A DNA stretch of 64,000 nt, from the NCBI RefSeq assembly GCF_964340395.1, contig NC_135569.1:9981540-10045539 (forward strand). The letters run 5' to 3'. The position numbers were made by a program, and so were the translations under genes. Source of the DNA: Glandiceps talaboti (taxonomy: Eukaryota > Hemichordata > Enteropneusta > Spengelidae). This document shows, piece by piece, positions 45,191 through 56,200 of this stretch. The notes under the pieces are model-generated. The model worked only from the letters and a program-made list of their open reading frames with translations, was not told where the DNA came from and searched no databases. The stretch's first letter is position 1, and every line of letters begins with the position of its first letter.

Positions 45191-45959
45191 TTGCAAAAAA
45201 AACACATGCATTTGCTTGAATGAAGTGAGCTAAGGAAGACATCGTACAAAGACAAAATTAGGTAAAACAATGTAACTGATACGAAAACAACAGCATGTGC
45301 CTCTGATGCAGGTTCACATGATGCTTTTATCAGTTTGTTTATATCTGTGGAAGTTATAATGAAACAGTAACAGTAGGACTTGATTGTTATAATGTGTGGT
45401 GTTGTCTAGCAGTAAACAGAGTTATTGGTGGTGTTACCTACACTAATTACATTGTATGTCTTTGCATGAAACTTGTCTCATTTCTACTTACTACAAGCAA
45501 GCAAATGCACCAGTGTTTTTTCATGGGTTGTAACAAATGTAAAAGCACTGACAGGGTATGACATTGATAGGTATAACAGTATGAATCTTAGATTCATTTT
45601 GGGATTTCATTCATATTTTATATCTAAATTAAGTCCATATCATTGAAATAATAGTTGCATGTACACTTACACTTAGCTCAACTTTACTCACAAAGAATTC
45701 AGCCAAAATTTACTCGCAAAGAATTTTCAAGTTTGTGTTTGGAACAAAAGTTCAATTCGACATGATTTACCAACCAAATGGATTTTCATGTAAAGAATAT
45801 TTGATGTTTTTTGTTTTACTCAGCACCTATGAACTTTTACTAGGATATATGGCACTTTACAAGTGTTCTTCATATTAGTAGTATAATGGTAACATTGATG
45901 CATGTCTTCTATAGCATTAAAAGTTAGCACAATTGATAGTAAATGGAGAATTCCACACC
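45191..45959. other. Non-coding stretch
   Basis: No coding signal; a short TTTACTC(A/G)CAAAGAATT duplication at about 45,684 and 45,708. Confidence 0.4.
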
Positions 45960-46610
45960 TTTTTACAAACCATAACACCAAAGTAACGTGTTTTCTGTAG
46001 TACCACAATCATTTATAGCATCCATATCAAGTGTGAAAGTAAACTGTTTCATTTGTAATACAACCCATAACACCAAAGTAAAGCGTTGTCTGTATGTACC
46101 ACAGTCATTTATAGCATCCATATCAAGTGTAAAAGTATACTGTTTCATTTGCTAATACAACCCATAACACCAAAGTAAAGCGTTGTCTGTATGTACCACA
46201 GTCATTTATAGCATCCGTATCAAGTGTGAAAGTATACTGTTTCATTTGTTAATACAACCCATAACACCAAAGTAAAGCGTTGTCGGTACATGTATGTACC
46301 ACAATCATTTATAGCATCCATATATCAAGTGTAAAACTATACTGTTTCATTTGATACAACCCATAACACCAAAGTAAAGCGTTGTCTGTATGTACCACAA
46401 TCATTTATAGCATCCATATCAAGTGTAAAAGTATACTGTTTCAATTGCTAATACAACCCATAACACCAAAGTAAAGCGTTTTCTGTATGTACTGCAATCG
46501 TCATACTAACTGTATTACAAAGAGTAACACTGAAGTAAAGCACTTTCTCTATTTGCTACACTCGTTTATAGCATTCATATCAAGTGTAAAATTATACGGT
46601 TTCAATTGGT
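45960..46610. repeat. Minisatellite, unit about 97 bp, six to seven copies
   Basis: CATAACACCAAAGTAAAGCG, TCATTTATAGCATCCATATC and AAGTGTAAAAGTATACTGTT recur at about 97-bp steps from 45,970. The last copy is more diverged. Confidence 0.9.
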
Positions 46611-47032
46611 TTATTTACAAGCCTAGCATGTGACCTTTCTAATGTGGTCCATTAGCAAATGAAACAGTATACAACCTTGGTCTTATCAACAATTTGTTTA
46701 CAATTAAGATTGTGATCAATAGAGAAACTTGCTGATAGTAGTTAGTTTTAGCAGGCTAAGAGATACAGTTGGTAGAAGATCGTTGTAGTATTAAAACTGA
46801 GACCTAGATTGCCAAAGTAGTATATCAACATGTCACAACAATAGTTTGTGTCTATCTTAGTAAACTGAGACCTTGACTGCCAGAGTATTACACTCTTACT
46901 ATCAAAAAAATCATAAACCATGATATTTTACTTGTAGAATTCTTCTTTACCAGACAAGGAAATATGAAGGCAGTCAACCTAATAAGTATATTTCAATATG
47001 CAACAAACATTACCCCACCCCTTAACATACAC
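46611..47032. other. Non-coding stretch
   Basis: A weak duplication of AAACTGAGACCT...GCCA(A/G)AGTA at about 46,793 and 46,862; nothing else. Confidence 0.4.
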
Positions 47033-47033
47033 A

Positions 47034-47125
<92 letters not shown>

Positions 47126-47133
47126 AACAAACA
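47033..47133. repeat. (AC)n microsatellite
   Basis: Two AC tracts joined by CACAAACAC, ending in CAAA repeats. Confidence 0.95.
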
Positions 47134-47353
47134 CAAACAATATGTAACAGAGCTTCAAAAATAATACTTACTTTTGACTTTTCAAAACAGGAGCAAAAAA
47201 TACTGACTTACCTATATTGCATATAAGTTGTCATTTTCAGTGTTTTCACAAACCTTCTTCATTCCATGCAATCAGATTCACTGCAACCTCTGTAAGTAAT
47301 GAATCAAAAATACAACATCAGTCAAAAAGTCTAACAACACTTTGTGAACAGTA

Positions 47354-47456
47354 CCAAATATGGTATACTCAGCACCAAATATGGAACATCCAACTCCAAA
47401 TATGGTGCAACTAAGATTCCCGTGCCAAATATGGGTATAGTTATTCCCAAATATGG
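47354..47456. promoter_or_regulatory. Cluster of five perfect CArG boxes
   Basis: CCAAATATGG, a perfect CC(A/T)6GG word for SRF-type MADS proteins, starts at 47,354, 47,375, 47,396, 47,425 and 47,447. The first three are spaced exactly 21 bp, two DNA turns. Flanks between the boxes differ, though a decayed 21-bp minisatellite could also give this pattern. No promoter or exon was recognised next to it. Confidence 0.4.
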
Positions 47457-47460
47457 CATA

Positions 47461-48511
47461 CTTGATGTTAGATAAAGTATTGATGATTGGTTGTATTAAA
47501 CAGAAGACAGCTGAACATTTCACTTGACTGAAAACACAACCTGAAACTTTCCATTTGAAAGATATTGCAGAGAAACACTTTTTCTATGAGACTGCTCGCA
47601 GGTGTGGTTACAATACAGCTATTCATTAAAACCATTTTAGTCCATCATATTTTTTATGCAATAATATGAAGGAAAACACTCAAAAATATCTCAATCAATA
47701 CAGCCTGACATTTAAAACTAATGGCTCTGTAATAGTCACAGAAGTGGTGCTGAGATCCCCACCTGTGGACAACATACATCCTACTCCTTTCCACTGAGAT
47801 GTACAAATGATGACAAACTGCAGGGGCAAGACTGTGAAATCCCTCTACTACAAAACAACCCCACACATTTCTGTTGAGGTCACAGCATACTTTTCTATTT
47901 TGTCTGGCCATCAGGTGTATTCCCTGTTTTTATTGAATACTTCATATATGATTGATATCGACAGGAGACTCTGCGGGACTTCCCACACTACATGGAATTG
48001 ATACGGGTAGCACTGCTTAACGGAGATCAGATAACGATAAATTGTTCTCATGTTACTATTTACGCCTCACAGATATGAAATTCTATCATATTTTTTTCCA
48101 GTTTTTGGTAAATTGTTACAACTGTTGTACATCAACAGTGTAAATATAAGAAGTACAGTTGCATGAAATAAAACTAACATAAATTCTACTAGGCTTAGCC
48201 CTATAGCTTTTCACAATACCTCCAATGTAAGATATCAATTATTGAACATCTTTTGCTTCCAATTAATTTATGTAAAAAAAGGTTGCAGGACTCGGTTTGT
48301 TTTTTCTTCTTTGCTTTTTACTTCCATAAAATAAATCTTGTATGTATTATTAAATCTGATTCAGTGATTGCCAAAACTCAATTTGCAATCACTATTTTTG
48401 TTCAAATAATACAATGTATATTGCAAAACTTATTTTATCTGTATAAGAACACGTACACAGTAGTTTTTTGTTCTGTCTAGATCTGTGATGGAAATACATA
48501 TTACTATATTA
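47461..48511. other. Non-coding stretch with overlapping open frames
   Basis: 47,654-47,911 (minus, 85 codons) and 47,807-48,001 (plus, 64 codons) lie in slightly GC-richer DNA. Neither shows a known motif; an unrecognised exon cannot be excluded. Confidence 0.35.
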
Positions 48512-48733
48512 AGACCTAAAAAAAAATTGTTTGGTTCCAGTTACCTGACCCCACCATGACCCTAAACTTTGTTTCCGTATTCAAGAAAAAAAATGTTAAA
48601 ATCGAGAAAATTTTGAAGTCTCGCAAGAAACAGTGGATGCAGAAACTGACATCAACTTAAAATAGATATAAAACTGTTTGTCCAATCAGTAATGACTGTA
48701 CATCTGATGAGAAGAAACCAATAACATGGAGAC
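48512..48733 (-). mobile_element. MITE family, copy 2 (inverted)
   Basis: It begins AGACCTAAAAAAAAATTG and ends TGGAGACC. Over its whole length it is the reverse complement of 44,185-44,433, with about 80 percent likeness by eye. No coding capacity. Confidence 0.7.
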
Positions 48734-48783
48734 CATATAGAAAACAACGGAAAACATAACCACCTGAACTAGACACTCACATA

Positions 48784-48875
48784 TGAAAAATAAATAAAAT
48801 AAAAAATCTACCTACCCCACCTATTCTAAAATTGAGCGCAATCAGAGACACACAATTTTTTTTTAGTTCAGCCTT
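48784..48875 (-). mobile_element. Short MITE-related fragment
   Basis: On the minus strand AACTAAAAAAAAATTGTG is followed by TAGGTGGGGTAGGTAGATT and TTTTATTTTATTT. It parallels 55,579-55,670 and shares its head with the MITE at 48,512. Confidence 0.45.
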
Positions 48876-49666
48876 ATCATTTGCATGACCTCTATGTAAC
48901 CCCCACATCTAGGCATGCCAAGAGGAACAGAGAAAAAATAATCAATCTGAGCTACAATTTTTATCTCTTCATCTTCATTATCTTAAAGCTTGTTGGGAAC
49001 TTAGAAGTTAGAAGCAAATAAAGATGTTAATTTTTGTTACTCGAAAAAGGTATTATGGCAATCATGAACACAATATATATAAAATAGATGAAATTCATTT
49101 TTAACCTGAACAATTGGATATAAATAATTTCTCAGGATTCTCAGGAAATGAATCATTTTTATACCAATTTTATAACTCAATGATATTGTTTTGCCTTTAT
49201 TTGGAATAGCAATTTATGTTTTAATTTTGTGTTTATTGTATTTGCACATTTCAAAGATTGTTTAATTAAATGTTATCATATATTTATCATATTAAAGACT
49301 TAGTACAGTGTGTAATTTGAAATATAAAGACATAATTCATTAAGATACGATATGAAATAGATTCAGTCATCCACACATATAGATAAATATACTTCAGTGT
49401 TTCTGCTAGGGTTTATTTGTATACGTGAGTTGCATAATGCCAGTGTCCTCTATCACAGCTAAATTTAATAAATGTAGCAAAAGTCATATTTTACTTCAGT
49501 GTTCCTTCTGTGGTTTATTTGAAAGCTTGCTGCATATACACCACTGTCTTCTCTTACAAACAAAGTGGCTATATAGATGAAAATTTCTATTTATCTGGGA
49601 TTATTAATTGATAAAATAACTCTACTAAGTTTTTTGACTTGGAAATACAATATGAAAGAACGTATG
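48876..49666. other. Non-coding stretch
   Basis: Two similar passages (TACTTCAGTGTTTCTGC...GTTTATTTG at 49,390 and TACTTCAGTGTTCCTTC...GTTTATTTG at 49,492) form a 102-bp-spaced duplication. No gene. Confidence 0.4.
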
Positions 49667-49783
49667 TACAGTCCTTGTTTGTAACTCAATAAATTGCAAA
49701 ACACTGAATTAATGTGTATAATGTTTGTTACTGTACGTACAAAAAATAACTTTTACACAATTTTTAGTTTTTTGGTTCAGGTT
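49667..49783 (+). mobile_element. Half-copy adjoining the fold-back element
   Basis: TTTGTAACTCAATAAATTGC, TTACTGTACGTACAA, TTTTACACAATTTTTAG repeat the central part of the palindrome that follows. Confidence 0.65.
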
Positions 49784-49805
49784 GTCCCACATTGTTTTTT
49801 TGTTT

Positions 49806-50230
49806 TTTTAAAGTGGCCATATGGATGAGGACTGGATATTTATTTTGGATTAATATATAAAACAATTTTATCATGGCTTCCTACTTGAAAAATCAAAGTG
49901 AAATAATACATACATGTACCAAGCCTGTGTTTGTAACTCAATAAATTGCAAAAGATTAATAAATGGGTAAAAATCTATGTTATTGTACGTACAATAACAA
50001 CTTTTTATACAATTTTTAGCTTTTCGCAATGTATTGAGTTACAAACACAGGCTTGGTCTATGTTATTTCACATTGATTTTTCAAGTAGGAAGCCATGATA
50101 AAATTGTTTTATAAATTGAAAATCCAATATAAATATCCAGTCCTCATCCGCAAAGCCACTGTAAGAAGAAATATACAGTAAGGTTTTCTTGTAAATTAAT
50201 TCCTTTCTTATCCATATGGCCACTTTAAAA
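49806..50230. mobile_element. Near-palindromic fold-back element, about 425 bp
   Basis: The left arm (49,806-49,954) and the reverse complement of the right arm (50,020-50,230) agree over long blocks: AAAGTGGCCATATGGAT, GAGGACTGGATATTTAT, ACAATTTTATCATGGCTTCC, TACTTGAAAAATCAA and AAGCCTGTGTTTGTAACTCA. The centre holds the perfect palindrome TTATTGTACGTACAATAA. The right arm ends twice (a decayed copy at about 50,148-50,165, then a good one at 50,209-50,230). Non-coding; a hairpin-forming MITE or fold-back transposon. Confidence 0.85.
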
Positions 50231-50329
50231 TTCATATCTTGAAAACCTCATTGAAACACCTTTTTCTGTTTCTGTTTACTTGGTAATATTAATAAGTATC
50301 GTACCAAGATGTGAATGTGTATTGCTTAC

Positions 50330-50593
50330 ACTGCTCCTACAATTTGGAACAGTCTTCCCCACAGTCTTCATCACTCTCACTCTAAGTCTTCCTTCCACTC
50401 TGTCCTTAAAACTTGCCTATTTCAATCTTAATTCTCACTCACTTACATACTTCTCTCTACATCCTTCCATGTTTTCAAATTGTTTCTTTGTATACTCTCA
50501 TTCTGTTAGTAGTTCTGTGTCTGTGCCTGGAACTCTTCGGAGAACAGGCACATTATAAATTTGCTTTATCGTTACAGTATTATTAATATTATT

Positions 50594-50598
<5 letters not shown>
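50330..50598 (+). mobile_element. L2/CR1-type LINE, 3' end
   Basis: 50,333-50,431 reads APTIWNSLPHSLHHSHSKSSFHS, then VLKTCLFQS and stop. This is the W-N-S-L-P ... LKT-LF ending found at the C-terminus of L2/CR1-clade reverse transcriptases. A 3' UTR of about 100 bp with a hairpin (CCTGGAACTC...GAACAGGCAC) and an ATT-repeat tail ends at about 50,598. The 5' part is missing. Confidence 0.75.

Positions 50599-50663
<65 letters not shown>
50599..50663. repeat. (TG)n microsatellite
   Basis: A pure TG tract of about 32 dinucleotides directly after the LINE tail. Confidence 0.95.
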
Positions 50664-50665
<2 letters not shown>

Positions 50666-51159
50666 ACATCACTAGTAATGGTGAAAAGAGTTTATGTGTT
50701 CTGATACTTGTTCTTGTACCTACTACTACTACTAGTAGATAAATGATAGAAGGAATACATGATTCTTGGCTCAAAGGAATAAATTCTAAATTAAAATGTG
50801 CCCCAGAAGAAACACTGTTATAAAACAGACTTTTTTCTACATTCCAAATATAGCAGCTGTAACTAATGAATTTGTCATTGTGATGAGGATCGTCGACCAA
50901 GACAGATCAAAAGCTCAATTTTTAAAAAAACTTCGAACTTCTTGGTTGTCTTACAATCTTTTGATGGACTCGTTACAAGCTGATGAATTTTTTTGGCCAT
51001 TTCCATTTCAATAGCAGCTAAGAAATGTGTGTGAATCAATTTCAAAAAAATAACTGGTTTATTTCATCTTTTTTTTCTCTGCTAGGAATTGTTCCCTATG
51101 ATTTTTTTCTAATACACATACAATGTATATTCATTTATTGAAACATATCCTGCCTAAAG
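50664..51159. other. Non-coding stretch
   Basis: A 72-codon plus frame (50,796-51,014) has no recognised motif. CCAAATATAG with CAGCTG beside it at 50,843-50,858 is a MEF2/CArG-like word next to an E-box; significance unknown. Confidence 0.35.
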
Positions 51160-51258
51160 TCAGATGTGGAAATCCCAACAAGCATGGCTGCCACAGAAAC
51201 TACCAGTGCATCTTAAATTTGTGAATTCGCAATACTCCTTAGCCTAGAGGGAACCGTG
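51160..51258 (-). mobile_element. hAT-like terminus fragment, copy A
   Basis: It ends CTTAGCCTAGAGGGAACCGTG; the minus strand therefore starts CACGGTTCCCTCTA, close to the CAGTGTTCCCTCTAA end at 54,405. AAGCATGGCTGCCAC lies a similar distance inside as AAGCACGGCTGCCAT in that copy. Confidence 0.45.
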
Positions 51259-51259
51259 T

Positions 51260-52597
51260 TTGATCCGTGTCTTTAATAATAATTTATTAATATAACTGTA
51301 TGGAATGGTGTATCATTTTCCTAGTCAGTGGCATTTTGTAAGAATTTAACTTGGAAAATTATTTATTAACTTATGAAGTCAGTTTGAGTCAAAAGTATAA
51401 ATTAGTGATCCATGTAATTAAATGAATATCCTTCAGTGAGGTCGGTGTGTACGACACATCAGTTCTTATAGTGCTTCTAAAACTTGTGTTGCTTGTGTAG
51501 ATTGCACCTATTCTGAACAACAAGTGATTATTTGCTTAGAAGTGACAGGCTTTGTCAAACTACCATAGTCTAGTTGCTATATGTTGGGTTCGATTTTCTA
51601 CAATCTCTCTTCCTCCAACGTATAGTCAAATGTCTATATATATCTAGTACAACATTCTGTTGGAACCACCGACAGTGACTGAGTTGATATTGTTTTCAAC
51701 AAATCTCTTGTCTTTCTTCAGTGTGTGACTGGATCTGACAGAATAATCCAAATTTACTGGAGGTGTTGAGTAAACTAGATCGAGGTGTGAGAAAGGTTAG
51801 CTTCAATATATGTACGCTCAGGTATGAAAGTACCAGTACAAGTCAGATATGGCCTTCTAAACTGTCTATCTTTTATGATAATGTTTCTGTGGAATACCAT
51901 ATTGTGCCATTAATGGTGACAGATTGTTGACTTTGATGTACACAGCCACCAATACGGGATTTTAAGTCTCATTCAGATCTCGCGAGATATACAAATATGC
52001 CTAGCAACAATGTTGTCAAACATAAGAATCCAGTCAAGCTTTCGTCGTCGTCATGTGTGATGACATTGAGAACAATAATGTTGCTAAGCATTTGACACTT
52101 TCAGCTTGACCATCCTCATGTGGTTGCTATGGAAGCAATGGCTCACATGGGATCTCGTGAAATCTGCCGCGAGACGAAAAATGGCTTATAGGCAAAGGTT
52201 GTTTTAGCTACAAGGAATAGTTCACTTGTTCTGATTGACAAGTGACTTTCTATTCTGAACAACAAGTTTTTCGTTTAGCTTGTTTCTCATGTTACACGGC
52301 ATTTCATGACAAGGGGAGCATCAACCATGCTCAATAATGTAAAATAGCCCCAAGGGATACAAACACCTACATGTACAGGTGCATTCAGCTCTTTTGTTGT
52401 TCTTGTGGGCAGGAGTAATACTCAGCCTTGGAACAGAAAATTTAATACAATTGCAATCTTTTGATCCATCTACCATGAATCTTGATCATACAATGATGTG
52501 AAATATTAATTCAGTGATGTCTCAAAACTCTTGATTCTTGATTCTTAAAACCATGAACAATAGAAGAGAAAATACTGAACACCATCAGGTACTTGTA
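51260..52597. other. Non-coding stretch with promoter-like patch
   Basis: ATTCTGAACAACAAGT occurs at both 51,509 and 52,253. A CpG-richer patch at 51,950-52,180 includes an ATGC(C/T)TAGCAACA inverted pair. No exon was recognised. Confidence 0.4.
51978..51987. promoter_or_regulatory. TCTCGCGAGA element
   Basis: A perfect TCTCGCGAGA palindrome within ATCTCGCGAGAT. In vertebrates this word is a strong element of TATA-less promoters, bound by BANP. CpG-containing 10-mers are rare in this AT-rich DNA. GATCTCGTGAAATC and CCGCGAGACG lie about 170-200 bp downstream. Confidence 0.35.
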
Positions 52598-52605
52598 TCA
52601 GTGGC

Positions 52606-52777
52606 CAGTGTGCCATCTAACGATAACCAAATTTTTGTTGTTGTGAGTCAAAATGAGAAAAACTGGCATTTCTTGTGAGTCAGCACAAAGTAAGAGATAG
52701 GGCAACACCAAATTTTTGTGTGCCACTAGAAATTGTGTGCGTCAGTGGTGCGTCAAATTGGCTTAGAGGGTAAACTG
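52606..52777 (+). mobile_element. hAT-type MITE, copy 2, with perfect 8-bp target-site duplication
   Basis: A 172-bp element from CAGTGTGCCATCTAA to TTAGAGGGTAAACTG, flanked on both sides by TCAGTGGC (52,598-52,605 and 52,778-52,785). The interior is collinear with copy 1 at 15,341-15,500, apart from a short extra GCGTCAGTGGT segment. Same orientation as copy 1. Confidence 0.9.
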
Positions 52778-54247
52778 TCAGTGGCAGAGATAAAGTTACC
52801 TTTTAGGAATCTAGTTTGGAGCGACTATGTAACTTTCATCTCAATCATAACATAATTCCAATAATATTCCTCTTTCTACCTGGGGTATTTGTTTGCACAC
52901 AAAACAACTATAAGTTGGGAAAAACTGGAATATTCTATTGATTTGTTATTGGCACAAAGATTCCTTGTGGTTTTTATGTCAATTCAAAATGTTATATTTA
53001 CATTACGGTATATTGAACATTCACACATGCATGTACAGGTGACAAGAGATCAAATTAAATACATGCACAAACTATATGTACCGTACAATGTACACATGTA
53101 CTATACTAAGTCCCCAGGTCTTTGACTGGATAAAAAGTTAGAATTTTTATGCACTCATGACTTGAGTTTGAAAGCTAGTATTGTGTACTTGCAAACTAGT
53201 CCAAACTTTTTAGGCCAATCTGTGTGGTAGTTTTTATCAAAGTTTTTTGACCTAAAATGACATTTTCAGAACCAAATCACACACATGTGATGCAACCACT
53301 GTGCTTTGAACAATTTCCCAACTGAACACCAAAAGTAATGTCCCTACCAAAGGCAATCGGTCTGGCAGTGTTTTACTTTAAGTTGTTTACACACAGAGAG
53401 AGACAGCGAGATCGACAGAAAGACAGACTGACATGCTTGACCATGCCTAGGCCTATAGCACTACTGAGTCTCAGTTCTGCTGTGCTAAAAAAGGGACCTG
53501 AATTACTGACTGTGTCATGTGTAAATTCACTCATGCTGACATCCACATTTCTGCTGTGTTAAAAAAGGGACCTGAATTACTATAATGCATTTCTCTGATA
53601 AAATCCCCTTCAAACAGGGCTATCTAAAGTAACGAGAAGGTAACACTTACCACCTTCGACAGTAATCATCGCACTATGCTATACACTAGATATTCAAATT
53701 ACTGTGATACCCTATTAGAAATTAATAGAAACAGGAGAACAAAGAAAACTACAGACACACTAAAAACTGTCTAGTTTACATGCATCTCTGTATCTCTTTA
53801 TAATTTATGCAGGTAGTACCTTTTCTGTATTTGAAAATATGGCTATGCATATACAACAAATACAATTGGGACACTATCTATGTAATGAATATCACAAAGT
53901 TAGAGCATACAATTGAAAATAAGTACTTATGGTTGCAAATTTCTATTGCATTAACTCTGTTTAGTGTTATGAATATTAAGTGTCATATCATACGATTCAT
54001 AGGCATGCTTTCCCTCATGCTACACCCAACCAGGGTTCTATCTGTTTATTTGTGTACTATTTGTGCAAGGTCTCCGTCTGCTCTCGCAGTCAAATTTCAT
54101 GTTTTGCGCAACCTTATATCCAAACATCAAGAATGAAACAGAAAAAATATATACAAATAAAATATAATTAATGATTTAAATGACATGTTGTCATAGAGTT
54201 TTATTTCTCTCTATTCAGCATCCAAGAGCAGGTAAAAATAGTTAGCT
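52778..54247. other. Non-coding stretch
   Basis: A two-copy passage, TCTGCTGTG(C/T)TAAAAAAGGG ACCTGAATTACT, lies at 53,475 and 53,550. The 109-codon plus frame at 53,807-54,136 is unbiased and has no motif. Confidence 0.4.
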
Positions 54248-54405
54248 TCATATTTCAAATAACATATGATTTTGCTTCCAGCCTTTGGCCAGAAAGGGGG
54301 AATATCTCCCTTCCAGACCATCCCCCCACAGGCATACAAGCACGGCTGCCATGTCACTCTTTCCATATTTTTCCTGCTCAATCTCAAAAAACTTAGAGGG
54401 AACAC
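54248..54405 (-). mobile_element. hAT-like terminus fragment, copy B
   Basis: The minus strand begins CAGTGTTCCCTCTAAG at 54,405, a typical hAT-like end. It continues GAGATTGAGCAGGAAAAATA and GCAGCCGTGCTTGTATGCC. The opposite terminus was not found, so the left edge is arbitrary. Confidence 0.5.
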
Positions 54406-54605
54406 TGATTAGAACTATAGCAACAACCAATAACTAACATAAATGCCTTCAATTTCAAAAGAATTCATTACACTGTAGTCACACAGACTGTCTGTAGTTT
54501 ACATATCTATTTTCTAAAACCTACTAACTATACTGCACTTAAGAACAATTACTTCCTATTGAAAAATATTACTCATGAAATTGATTGCTTTTGTAATTGG
54601 CTGAC

Positions 54606-54905
54606 TGACTAAGTGAGTGAGTGAGTGAGTGAGTGAGTGAGTGAGTGAGTGAGTGAGTGAGTGAGTGAGTGAGTGAGTGAGTGAGTGAGTGAGTGAGTGA
54701 GTGAGTGAGTGAGTGAGTGAGTGAGAGTGAGTGAGTGAGAGTGAGTGAGTGAGTGAGTGAGAGTGAGTGAGTGAGTGAGTGAGTGAGTGAGTGAGTGAGT
54801 GAGTGAGTGAGTGAGTGAGTGAGTGAGAGTGAGTGAGTGAGTGAGTGAGTGAGTGAGAGTGAGTGAGTGAGTGAGTGAGTGAGTGAGTGAGTGAGTGAGT
54901 GAGTG
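54606..54905. repeat. (GTGA)n microsatellite, about 300 bp
   Basis: Nearly pure GTGA repeats with occasional GAGAGTGA interruptions. Confidence 0.95.
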
Positions 54906-54959
54906 ATAAATTATGGAATTTTAAATGCTATCTACCATTTGTATAATCTACCACATATT

Positions 54960-55207
54960 AGTTGTATATATCATAGTATGCCGATAGCTTGCTTTCCATA
55001 GTAAGTTTTAGTTTGTGTATATCATAGTATGCCGATAGCTTGCTTTCCAGTAAGTTGTGTATATCCTAATATGCTGATAGCTTGCTTTCCATATAGTAAG
55101 TTTTTGTGTGTATATACCGAGTATTTTAGTATGCCGATAGCTTGCTTTCCATAGTAAGTTTTAGTTTGTGTATATATTGTAGTATGCAGATAGCTTGCTT
55201 TCCATGG
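54960..55207. repeat. Minisatellite, unit about 45-65 bp, five copies
   Basis: AGTATGCCGATAGCTTGCTT then TCCATAGTAAGTTTTAGTTT recur with variable spacers. Confidence 0.9.
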
Positions 55208-56127
55208 TAATCTCAGATTTGTAAAGCAGAGAGTTACCATGTTTCATTTCTTTTCAATGTTTATATTTCTGATAACACATTTGTTGAGTAGGGAAGTAAT
55301 TGTCAATAAATTATACTTGGAAAATAAAACCAGCTGGTGACATTCCTTCACTTCTTATCACAGTAATTAATTCATAAAGACAGAGATAAAATAAAAATTG
55401 CTCTTTACTTTGTTTGTTATCCATTTAGTCACATCTGGTAAATGCTTTCAATTAATTAGACAAACACAAAATTATTACTAATTGCCATCAATAATAAATA
55501 ATATCTCAAAATTTCAATTTCCAGTCAACAACTTACATCACTAATTACTAATACTGTAACTCATAGTCATACGATTAGGCAAAGTAAAAAAAATTGTTTG
55601 TTTCCGATAGCATGACTTCAGAAAATAGGGTAGGTAGGTTGGAATTTCATTTTATTTTACTTTAAATTGTTTAACTACTTCGACCCCAAGGTAAGACACA
55701 TTGGTCACAATATTTCCATGAGAGTTTGATGAGGTGTAAAAGAAGTAAATGAAGACAATTATAAGTTAAGTAGACAAACACGTTATGCAGACTGTACTGT
55801 TATAGTTCAAAAAGACATGGTTTCTCTCTGGAATACGATTTTATTAAACATGACCACTGATACGGCAAAGGCATGAAGGTGTACACAGAAATACAAGTAA
55901 ATTATTACCATTTTACCTTTTTTGCAGGCAAAAAATATCTTTACCATCAGGGGGGCTTAAACTTGTGTCGGTTGGGTTATCAGAAACACATTTTTTTTTT
56001 AAATTTGGCCTTAGAGAATAGACTGTCTCAGACAGTGTTAAAACTGAGATTTAGGAAGTAAAACTTAATCCTTTTTAGATGTAAATTAAGTACTCATCCC
56101 CTTTCATGTGTGATACTGCTGACTTAC
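55208..56127. other. Non-coding stretch with a MITE fragment
   Basis: 55,579-55,670 carries TAAAAAAAATTGTTTGTTTC and GGGTAGGTAGGTT, parallel to the fragment at 48,784-48,875 in the opposite orientation. The remainder shows nothing. Confidence 0.4.
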
Positions 56128-56200
56128 ATTATAAAGTGCTTTGAGCACAGACTGGGAAAATGTCATATAAAAAAAAAACATTAACATTACCATTAAAAGA
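56128..56200 (+). mobile_element. SINE/LINE tail remnant
   Basis: TATAAAGTGCTTTGAGCAC then GACTGGGAAAATGTCATATA is the hairpin tail form seen at 18,920-18,980 and 26,890-26,940, without a recognisable body. Confidence 0.5.

Noticed and set aside
53642-53690. Minus-strand donor GTAAGTGT preceded by a short frame reading MITVEG
   Set aside because: No family match and no convincing acceptor; splice-like words of this quality are frequent by chance.
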